Positions 22,860 to 32,349 of a stretch of 64,000 nucleotides of DNA are shown here, in pieces (the first letter of the stretch is position 1; each line of letters begins with the position of its first letter). The stretch is taken from assembly GCF_029962835.1 (NCBI RefSeq), contig NC_080575.1:43810336-43874335 (forward strand), written 5' to 3'. The translations under genes and the position numbers were made by a program. The notes under the pieces are model-generated. The model saw only the letters and a list, made by a program, of their open reading frames with translations. It had not been told where the DNA came from and did no database searches. Origin of the DNA: Magnolia sinica. Its lineage: Eukaryota; Streptophyta; Magnoliopsida; Magnoliales; Magnoliaceae.

Positions 22860-24974
22860 AAGGGCTAACATACATAAAGGCATGGGTGCATGCCCAAATC
22901 TTGAGAAAGAAAAGGAAGGGATATCCTGCTACTATCCGAACTGCCGAAGGAAGCGAATTGGATGATAGGAGTAGTAACCTCGGAAGCCTAGCAGAACTAG
23001 AGTGGTGCGAGTAGCGCTACAAATCAGTGGTGTCCGACAGAGCCACAAAGCCTCCCAACTGACCTCCCATCCATGGAGATGAGAGAACATTCGGCGGTAG
23101 AGAGACTCGGTGGCCTTGACTCCAGGGTGAAGCCTGTCCAAAAGAAGGGATAATACTTCAGTACGGTGAGAGTCCGACCAGAAGAGGCGCGATGTCATAG
23201 AGAGATGCTCCCATAACCATACCCGAAAGAAAGAAATCACGTATGGGGGAAGAGAAAACAGAAAGAAAAGACAAAAAAAGAGGGGGAAAAGATATACCTG
23301 CAGGAAGGAACAACATCCCCGAAGGATACGAGTCCTGTCCAAGAGAACACTCTGACAAGCCCAGAAAAATCTCTGCCAAGAACAAAGGGATGATGGTTTG
23401 CCAAGAAAGGATATGATGGAAGGCGTTAAAAAGGACCATCAGAGATGATCATTGCCACCCTGAAAAGAGTAACTTTGACAAGACACCAAATATCAGTGCA
23501 TTCAAGCACTACAGCTGGCGAGCGGACCCATCACATCCTCGGTTGGTTGAGCATCGATCGTATAAGAGCTCAAGAGCGACCTCTCCTATAGCACCGTCAA
23601 CTATGGGATGAGCTGCCACAAATCCAAACCAAGCCTCCAAATCAGACGCCCTCACCTGTCGGGATAGAGGAAGATATGGCTCATGGGAGAAGGGAAGACC
23701 AAATATTTGAGATAGCTCCTCTAAAGAAGGGTCCAACTCCAGGTCAATAAAGGAGAACATGTTCAATGATGGAACCCAGTCGTATGATGCAGCACTCAGC
23801 GTTCGCTAGTCTAAGCGAACTTGATGAAGGTGCAGGACCTCACCGAAGCCCAAAAGATGCAGCTCACAACTCTTGGAAGTGGTCGGGCTCTCTATCCAGT
23901 CACGTAGTTGCTCTGAACAGGTACCACGTGGCTCAAGGTGACAGGTACGAACATGAATGCCCTCCACGGTTTGAAGACGAGGGTTAATCGGTGAGTCATC
24001 AAAGATGGGCATCCCCTTCATCTAACAAATCGATCTCATGATTGCAAAAGAAACCTGACGCTTCGATAGCCTCATGTAATGTGTCATGAAAAGTAGCAGC
24101 AGGAGGACCCAAGTCACCCATGATCATCATATCAGGGCCCATCAGAAATGTGCCCGCCCCAGGAATCTCGATACCAGGACCGTCCTAATATAGAAAATCA
24201 TCTACCATATCCGGTCCACCACTATCCATACCGACCACCGCAGCCAATCTGCTCCCACCTCCATAAACCATACCACCCATAATGGTCCCATGATCCGCCT
24301 CATCCATCATGGCCAACCCATCTCCATAAACCATACCACCCATAATGGTCCCATGATTCGCCCCATCCATTATGGCCAACCCATCTCCATAAACCATACC
24401 ATCCATCATGATCCCATGATCCGCACCATCCATCATGGCCAACCCATCTCCATGACTCATACCATCCAGCACGGTCAATCCATCCACATGATCTACACCA
24501 CCCATCATGGAAATCAAATCCCTACCACCAAAATCCATGCCACTGATCATAGCCGAACCAATACCAAAATCTAGACCATCCACCATCATCACGACCTCAT
24601 CCACACCCTCCAATGGTATGCCCATATCAAGACTCCCAAAAATCAGTCATCCAAAATCCCCAATCTTACTAGCAAATGGCCCACCAAGTGTGGATCTATC
24701 CAAACTATTAAGCATCCATTCAATTCCCAAACCATCTCCCATAGCCTCCCCAAAACCCATCCCTCCATTAATGGTGGTTGGAGCCCCTTCATTAATGGCA
24801 TTTACTTCCTTAAGTGGTTACATCAAACCACCATCAAGAGCTTCACCTATAAATAAGCCCTCCTTCAACAACCTTTTCATGTGAGAGGTCAAGAAGTGCA
24901 TCATTTTTCACAATCATGGAAGCCAAAAGCTCCACATTTTCGGGCCCACAAGATCCATTTACATCACCAGCCAT
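22860..24974 (-). pseudogene. Antisense additional ORF 1 (DUF7745 / plant-mobile-like), broken
   Basis: A minus-strand reading starts at an ATG at 24974 (MAGDVNGSCGPENVELLAS), downstream of a CT-rich leader. It passes a Gly/Asp/Met-rich repeat section (24185-24625). It then gives CSEQLRDWIESP, FGEVLHLHQVRLD, VPSLNMFSFIDLELDPSLEE with LSQIFGLPF, and near the end VWLWEHL and YYSYHPIRFLRQFG. This order (head, FW-x-P-x(3)-F/xF-TLEEY-like block, WLWEHL, LRQFG) fits the DUF7745 / plant-mobile-domain-like proteins known as additional ORFs in Tat retrotransposons. It is broken by several frameshifts and stops. Function is unknown; a transposase-related origin is inferred from the family. Confidence 0.6.
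24262..24480. repeat. 63-bp tandem repeat inside antisense ORF 1
   Basis: About 3.5 copies of a 63-bp unit beginning CCATAAACCATACCACCCAT and ending GGCCAACCCATCT. The period is a multiple of three, so the antisense frame encodes 21-residue repeats (GDGLAMMDGADHG then a MMDGMVY-like part). The plus strand is also open here, as a shadow. Confidence 0.85.
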
Positions 24975-25149
24975 TGAAAAAGGATACAAGGAAGAAGACA
25001 AGAAGGAGAAGAAGATAAAGAGAGGGAGCAAAAGGAAGAAAAAACAAAGGAAGGGAATGTTCGGACGATGCAGTAGGGAATAGATGAGACAGAGAAGATT
25101 CGAAAGAAGCAAGAAAGAAAGTGTTGTTCCTAGAAGAAAAGATGAGCAG

Positions 25150-25219
25150 GGGCGGTAATCCAATTACCGCCCTCTCTCGACATCTGCGCTCATCGAGGGC
25201 AGTAATCGGATTACCACCC
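25150..25219. promoter_or_regulatory. Palindrome pair upstream of antisense ORF 1
   Basis: GGGCGGTAAT-CCA-ATTACCGCCC (25150-25172), then GGGCAGTAATCGGATTACCACCC (25197-25219). Both relate to the LTR palindrome at 12081, and the following TCGACATCTGCGCTC also resembles LTR sequence. The pair is 176-245 bp upstream of the minus-strand ATG at 24974, separated by a CT-rich leader. Confidence 0.7.
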
Positions 25220-25559
25220 TATGGAATGAGCCAAAATTTGAAAGCTGCCCCCTCGAGGCTAATGGAGACCATAAATACATTAGAGTATGCACAGGAGATC
25301 ATGAGGGACTCAAAAGCAGACTAGAATACGACGCTGAAAAAATGTGTTTTCAATATACAAGGAAGCTTTTAGATAAAAAGTACATAGGCGGAGGAAGAAA
25401 GAGATCACTACTCATGAGGTGCGTACTTGTCCGACTCCTTCGGAAGTATCTCGGGAAGCAGAAGATTCCCTCCAGCAAAACGCGCACCGCCACCAGGAGT
25501 GTACGCATTTCTCAAAATGGGACTAATGCCGAATTCTTCTCACCAAGAACTGTATTCTC

Positions 25560-26930
25560 TCATAGGATCCGCTAGTGCACTAGCATCATAACCCTCTAAA
25601 GTCGTCGCCAACTCGCGCTCAGGAACTGCTCTCTAATTCGCCGGTTTAGCGGGCGGGCCAAGAGATATGAGGGGACTACCAGTAAGCTGCCAGAAAAGTC
25701 TCTCCCCTAAGTACCATTTGGTCGCTCGAGGATCCTCCAAAATGCGACGACAACATGATGCTTGAAAAGCCTCCTTCAGGAGTAAGAGTTGCCATCGACC
25801 GAGCGTAGGGCCTGATATGGAACTGACAGAATAATCAAAGGTCAGGATAAAGACACATAATAAAGAGAAAAGGAAAGAAAAGACAATCGCTCATGTCATC
25901 AGGGACCAGCGCATCTGCATTAGACCTCCAAACAAGATTTGAAAAATGGCGGGTACGACTTCGATTGTCCTTGTACCATAGCATCATATGAGGAAAAGGA
26001 GGGTTACGGTTTATCAGAGTAAGCCCTAGATGTGGAAAGTGATAAAAAAATAAACATGTACAAGAATCGATCATCATGACGTATACTCACGAGACTAGTC
26101 AAGACGAAGGGATCGACGTATACCTCGATAATCGCATAAAAGCCAGTCATTGACCTGCTGCTACAATGACTGACCTTGTCCAGACCTTCATACAGGTGGG
26201 CTAAGAGCGCAACATTCCAGTTATACAGCGTGAGAAATATGATATCAACCATGAGCGACAATAGACGGGAGCTCACCAGCTCATTTCCATGACAAAAATC
26301 ATGGCTCCCATGGTATATAAGATCAAGGCATGAGCTTTCACAATAGCTTTGGCCTGAGTCTGTGGAACTCACCGGGAAAAGTTCACCGATAACCAAAGCA
26401 GCTTGAATCAAGATCCTGAGAATTCAGAAGAGTGGGGAACCATCCCTAGGAGGTTCATCCAGTCATCGTTAGAAGGGATTGGGAAGATGTCATCCAGTCA
26501 TCCAGTCATCCTCAAAGGGTATGGACCGCCCCTCATACTGAAGGCCAAGCTAGATGAAGATGTCATAAGGAGTGATGCCCCACTCACTAAAAGGAAGATG
26601 AAAGGTGTGGGTCTCGGCTCGCCATCGCTCAGCCAATACGGATAGGAACAACATGTTCATCTTGCTCAGGCAGACTTTGAAAAGGCCATAAAGGGGAGTG
26701 CATTCTAGCACTTCGATAAATAATGGCTGATGATGCACAAACCCATCTGGCCAATGGTGGCGGATCCCTTGTCCCCTTTAGACGACAGGAGCCCCACCCT
26801 CTCGCACCACATCGGAAAGGTGCCGACCCTCTTAAGGCATGTAGCAAGGGTCAACTGACTGGCTAGAAGGACTAGCCTCACTTCACTCACGACGAGGCAT
26901 GATGCAGGTACAATATTCACAGGTAAGTAT
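25560..26930 (-). pseudogene. Antisense additional ORF 2 (plant mobile domain), broken
   Basis: Minus-strand segments give LAERWRAETHTFHLPFSEWG followed by ITPYDIF (about 26550-26640), then NWNVALLAHLYEGLDKVSHC and SSRSMTGFYAIIEVYV (about 26100-26230). They continue with LWYKDNRSRTRHFS (about 25930-25990) and YLGERLFWQLTGSP (about 25680-25720). This is the arrangement of the plant mobile domain (PF10536, MAIN-like family): RWW-x-TxTFHLP-x-GE-x-xTLxD, then a Y-x-GL core. The start is uncertain (no good ATG near 26930) and several frame changes break it. It is antisense to pol and tandem with ORF 1. Confidence 0.6.
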
Positions 26931-27049
26931 TCACCCCTGTCTTCACAACTGCCCAAACACAAAAAAGAAAAAAAAAAGAAAAGAAAAGGGGAAAGGCACA
27001 AGGTCTTGCTTATGGGTGGTCCCTAAATTCTCTTCTGACATAATTCGCC

Positions 27050-27420
27050 CCAAAAGCCCACTGGTCCAAGCCCATTTCTAAGGACCACTTAGGAAAAACC
27101 CAAGGCCCATTTTAGGAAAAGCCCATTCCAAGGCCCATTTAAGAAAAGCCCATTTATAGGCCCACTGGTCGAAGCCCATTTCCTAAGGCCCACTTAGGAA
27201 AAACCTAAGGCCCATTTAAGAAAAGCCCATCTTAAGGCCCATTTCTTGGACTATTCAAGTAAAGCCAATCTTAAGGCCCATTAAGTAAAGCCCATTTCTA
27301 GGACCCATTTAGAAAAATCCATCTCTAAAGTCCAAGTCCATTTCTAAAGTCCATCGGCTCAAACCATTTCAAGGCCCATTTAGGGAAGCCCATTGGTTCA
27401 AGTCCACATCAAGGGCCCAA
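27050..27420. repeat. GGCCCA/AGCCCA degenerate repeat array
   Basis: At least 15 copies of (G/A)GCCCA(T/C), mostly in AAGGCCCATTTAAGAAAAGC-like units of about 20-30 bp. GGCCCA read on the minus strand is TGGGCC, the plant site II motif bound by TCP factors. The array lies immediately upstream of antisense ORF 2, so a promoter role is possible but unproven. The flanks at 26940-27049 and 27421-28030 hold no gene. Confidence 0.7.
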
Positions 27421-28231
27421 TCAATGACCATACCATCCAAAAGCTAAATCATGATAAAAAAGAAATGAGGGCCTACTCTGAAGCAATGACCACATCAGGG
27501 ATCCAAACACTTGATAATCCAAATGGACCACAATGATTAATCCAACCCATCAAATTAAGCATCAATCCCTTTCCTTCTCACAAAGAAGTGATCCATCCAA
27601 GGGACCACATTTTGAGGCTACATGATAACCCGCCATTTTTATGATGAGATGCATCCCTCAAATGGCCCAATACAAATGTGGGATGATGTGTAGGATTTGA
27701 GTTTCTTCCAAAAAAAATAAAATAATATACATGCACAAATGAGGATGGGGCACCTTTCTTACCACACCCCACTCTAAAAAGAAAAAAAATAAAAAATTAC
27801 ATGTATGGGGACCAAATGGGCCCGAGACTTGAGAAAAAAAAGGAGAAATTTCATCCCTGGATTAAAGAAAATTTTTCTAGCAAGAGGCTGGAATTTTGGA
27901 TGGCCATTCCAAGATCACACATTGTTGTCTCTCCTATTGAAAAGAAGGATCCATGGCCATAGAGAAGTTGAGTCCCAAAGTTCATACACATGGATGCTGA
28001 AATCCATCAAATGATACAAATAGCTGTATAAGACAGAGATAACTACCTAGAAAAAAGGATTAAGGAAGAAAGGAAGTACGAAAGAAATTGAAGAACAAGA
28101 GAAGGAAGAGAGTGAGAGCTTGCAAAGGGCAACAATGGCGCCTCTGGAAGAAAAAATAAGGAGAGGATATAGGGAAGGGAAAGGCCAGGTCCAGACCAGA
28201 GTCCGCCATGAACCAATGGGCAAACGGGTGT

Positions 28232-28275
28232 GGGGCGGTAATCCAATTACCACCCGCAGTAATCGGACTACCGCC
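28232..28275. promoter_or_regulatory. Palindrome pair in the Gypsy 3' region
   Basis: GGGGCGGTAATCCAATTACC followed by CACCCGCAGTAATCGGACTACCGCC, a diverged double copy of the element-wide palindrome. On the minus strand it is followed by a CT-rich stretch (28070-28200) like the leader of antisense ORF 1, so it could head the transcript of antisense ORF 2. Confidence 0.55.
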
Positions 28276-28640
28276 TCTTGCCAAAGCACGGGTCTACACT
28301 TTTTGTCCCCTTTGAAATAATGTGTGAACTCAGAAAACACTTTGGTTCAGTGGATAGAAAGAAGAAATGGAGGAGAGGAGATAGATTTTCATGAGATCCG
28401 GAGAGAGAATGAATATCTCATGAGAAATTGAAAAAGCTCAGGAGAAATTCAGAATCTTGGATAAATTGAAGAGAAAATGAGATATAGAAACAAAGGAAAT
28501 TCAAGGAATAAAAAGATAAAAAATCCCGATAAAAGCCAGATTAGTCGAACAGTCCCACGAAACCACCAGTGGAGGCAACAAAACTATCTGGACTTATTAC
28601 AAAAAAAATGAAGGCTACAATAAAAATCGAACGACGACGT

Positions 28641-30302
28641 TGAAATTGCGGTTTATACCACTGATATTGAAGAATGAATATGAGACAAGGTCCTAAAGGG
28701 GGGGTGAATTGGACTTTTCAATTGATTATGCCAATAAAAAACTTTTATTGCCTAACTTAACTAATTTACAAGTAAACTCAGTAAGGCAATGTAACCTTAA
28801 TGGCTTCCAAGCTAGTTAGAGGGTCCAATCACATAGGCAGCTTAAGATATACCAATAATGCAACTAGCTTATATCATAGTGTACTTGTGTGTGAAAAATG
28901 CTTCCTATCAATCAATAACATTCATCCAATCATGTATAATAATTTAAACATTCAAGCATATATAAGCATGATTAATCAGATGCGCAAATGACAATTCTAA
29001 ACACAAGCATGTATAATGGTTTGGCTACGTGCCTACTCCACTCCTGGTATCCACACTTAATCCTAAAGCACACCGGATTTTACTATTAATGGTTTTAAAA
29101 CAGGTTCACCAATAACTTTTACAGTCCTACACTAAGGACACCAATTTATGCTCTCTGCAAGAGTAAAGGTCCTACATTAGGCATCTCTGTTTAGGCCCAC
29201 CAACCAAGTTCCCACACAAGGAATCTACGTTTAGGCCCACCGACCAAGGTCCCACACAAGGAACCTAGGTTTAGGCACATCAGCCAAGGTCCCACACAAG
29301 GAACCTAAGTTTAGGCACACCGGCAAAGGTCCCATACTAGGAACCTAATCAAGTTTGTTGATAGCAAACTCTTAGCCTCAATCCTACACGAGGATAGATA
29401 CTAAACTGTGAACTCTTAACAATGACACTTATTTGGAGGATTGAGTCCTTTTTTGTAACTCGTCTTGGGTTGCTTGATCTTTGCGCTCTTGTGCTTGAAT
29501 CAGCTTCCCGGTCCATCCCCGATTGCGTAGCTTGGATTTTCCTGTTGGTTCAGCTTCACGATCATGAACCTTGCATAAGATATATCTATAAAGGTGACCA
29601 TGGTAATGAGAGTTGGTTTAATCTCCTATCTAGGATAATGAGTGGATTTCCCAAGGGATTCAACCTATGGATGCTTTAGAGTATAAAAAAGACAAGATTT
29701 TCCTATTAGTTTGGTCTTTGTACTCTAGAGAAGGTACGAGTTCAAGTTCTTCATTAATAGGAGCTTTGAATACTCATAGAAGTGAAAGATCACAATAAAG
29801 AGAGCATGAAGCTTGTATGGATAGAGTTTAGGTAGGTTAAGATAAGCTTGGGATACACTAAAGACTCTAAGATGCCTTAATCCACTATTTTTGTAAGTTT
29901 CTATGAGCTGCTTTTATAGAAAAAGAGTTCCAACGGATAGAAAATGGCTAGTTTACGGTGTTACCGAAGCTAACTTCGGTATCACCGAACTTGCTTCGGT
30001 GGTACCGAACTAAATCCTCAAGTTACTAAAAGAAAAAGATCCCTTTTGGTGACACTAAACTTTGTTCGTCGGTGGTAGTCGGTGTTACCGAAATATCCAG
30101 TTAGTGGTATCGAAATACCTGTAAAATGTTGCTGGACTGTTTTGAGCACTTACGCTGGCACATTTTCCTACCAAATGTGTATAGATTTTCCTATTTGTCC
30201 ATTTAATCATTCATCAACTTGGGACTTGCTAAAGCCAATACTAAAGGATAGAAAATAAGAACTCGGAATTGGCTTGAATAGATGACCTAAATAGGTTTTA
30301 CA
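28641..30302 (-). repeat. 3' LTR of the SIRE Copia
   Basis: On the plus strand it starts TGAAATTGCGGTTTATACC and aligns with 36294-37976 up to GATGACCTAAATAGGTTTT. The outer ~190 bp present in the other LTR are absent here. A 40-bp tandem repeat is at 29160-29345. TATAAAA (minus) is at 29912-29918, and the TTCGGT/ACCGAA palindromes (29955-30120) lie just upstream of it on the minus strand. Confidence 0.85.
29160..29345. repeat. 40-bp tandem repeat within the SIRE LTR
   Basis: About 4.5 copies of a unit starting TTTAGGCCCACC and continuing CCAAGGTCCCACACAAGGAA. The equivalent array is at about 36800-36980 in the other LTR. It lies downstream of the TATA box in the element's orientation, so probably in R/U5. 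Confidence 0.85.
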
Positions 30303-30719
30303 AGGGAAAAAGTAATTTCTGCAGAAAACAAACATTATTTTGGTGGGTAGGTTTCTTCTCCCCTTTTTGTCAGTTATTGGCAAAGGATTTACTAAGAAAT
30401 AATCCAATAACATAGAGATGATAATCGAGAGGGTAAAAGAATAGAACAGATAAACCAAATAATGATATAAGCATAAAAACCATCATCCAAACAATGAAAT
30501 ATATCATCATAAGCAGTCAAATCATATGTTAGATAGAAAAGATAACCATAAAAGGAATATCTAATATGAGCAGAATAGATATCATAATAAATTCATCAAA
30601 ATGACTATATACAGCCTAAATGAGCAACAACATATCAAGCTGTAAGGGTTAAGTGCGAAACATGCCATGAAGATATCCATTTATACAAACTAGTCTTTAT
30701 TACACAAACACGAAGTCAG

Positions 30720-31890
30720 GAAATCAAGGAGGACTGGGCTCCAGAGCTTCTGCGCAATCATCCTGGCGACATGACAGATGGGCTGCAATGCATTGTACTG
30801 TTCTTCAGATAGAATGAACTATTCTTTCCAGTCGGGACTGGCGTTCGATGAGCTTCTTCTACTGCTCTCTGAGATGGGTGAGAGTGGCATCTAATGAGGC
30901 CAAGGAGGTAGGATGTGCAGCTGCAACATCTTCTGGAGGCACATGAACTTCTTTTAGAGCTTCTTCCTTGCCAGCGTGAGTACTCGTTCCTTGTCCAGAT
31001 GTAAGTTGCATCCGGATAAGGCTAATAGCTGTGAATCGGGGGGCTTTATGGATTACAGCCAGCTCTCCCTTTATGCCAAATAGATTTGCTGACTGACATA
31101 TCAGCCTACTGAATGGTATCGCACTAGAATTGGACTCAAAGGCGGACACGAGTTGATCATAGATCATGGTAGGGAGACACATTGGCTCACCCGTTCCGAG
31201 TTTGTATAACATTTCAACCATAAATGGGGGAAGCTCAGTGGTGTTACCTCCTTGAGGATATACATTTGCAAGAAATATAACATGGAGGATGTAGTAATCA
31301 TGAGACATTTTAGTTGCTTGGAGGGCATTTCCCTTGTGACACTCTACATTTCGATTGTTGTAAAGAAACTCGGTCCAAACTATTCATTTTTCCCCAGCAG
31401 TCATATCTAGTTCCGATGCTTGGTCATTGCAAAGAGAGATTTTGATGAGAGAGGCTATCCTGACAGGAGTAACATGGTAGGTTCTCCCTCGATAGTTAAC
31501 ATCAAAAGCCAGGGAGTCATGGTCATCCGGTTGTGTACAATGAGACATGAAGGCCTTGACTAGGTTGACATCAACGTCCCATCCAAAAGACAAATCGGGT
31601 CCCACCCACGGTTGTGAAGGATATCGTAGACATTGTAAGCTTTAAGGCATGAAATGTAGATATTCCATTCACAAATAATCTTTCTAGCAACAAATCGGGC
31701 CGTGATGGGACTTGGTGGAGGAGAGGGTTCTTCGAAAGGTCAAGTATTTTGATGAATACTTTGACCTCTCTTTAAAGCACATTGCTTTATTCTCGGTGTA
31801 GAGGTCTACCCCGATCATGCTTCTTTTTAGTATGACCTTCTCTTGAAAGTGTATAATCTTGGTCATCCATTGAAGAGAAGGGAAGACCAA
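30720..31890 (-). pseudogene. Extra 3' ORF of the SIRE Copia (putative plant transposon protein domain)
   Basis: It lies between RNase H and the 3' LTR in the element's sense direction, where SIRE elements carry an env-like ORF. Readable parts are FVARKIICEWNIYISC with KAYNVYDILHNRGWDP, then LSFGWDVDVNLVKAFMSH, YRGRTYHVTPVRIASLI, and MSHDYYILHVIFLANVYPQG with FMVEMLYKLG. The layout resembles the 'putative plant transposon protein' domain (PF20167) found in retroelement extra ORFs. A frameshift (about 31610) and stops break it. No signal peptide or membrane helix is evident, so an envelope role is unsupported. Confidence 0.55.
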
Positions 31891-32349
31891 AAAGTGGAAG
31901 ACAACTACTAAGAAATGTGAGGAATGAAAAGAAGTACCTAGGAAATACCGTTGAAACGGTCAAGTTCGGTAGCGAATCCTCTAGCTGATGTCCAGGGAGA
32001 GTAAGGGAAAAGTTAGGGCAAAAATGAACTGTTTAGAGTCTGATCGTTATAAGCAGCCCCGCTCAATTTCGGTACCACCAATAGTTAGTTCGGTGTTACC
32101 AAAGGTCCCTCAGAAAGCATTTCTCGATAAATTCTAAAAGATGTACATGTATATACTTCTCATTTGAATTTGGACATTTAAAAGACATCAAAATGGATAA
32201 CATATATGTCCAAAATGTGAATATAACTTCAAGGATCAAAATTCAATATACATATATGTTCAAATTTTTTTTGAGGCAATAATTCCTCAGATCTGACAGT
32301 TAATGCAAATGGGCTACTTGGTTATGTTTATATTGCACGTATCCCAACA

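Noticed and set aside
24290-24884. Plus-strand Ile/His/Pro-rich ORFs
   Set aside because: They are shadows of the 63-bp repeat. The other strand has the domain-like reading and the leader.
22860-26930. Antisense ORFs as a host gene disrupted by the Gypsy
   Set aside because: They lie wholly inside the LTR-bounded element, downstream of integrase, where Tat elements are known to carry antisense ORFs. The LTR-type palindromes precede them.
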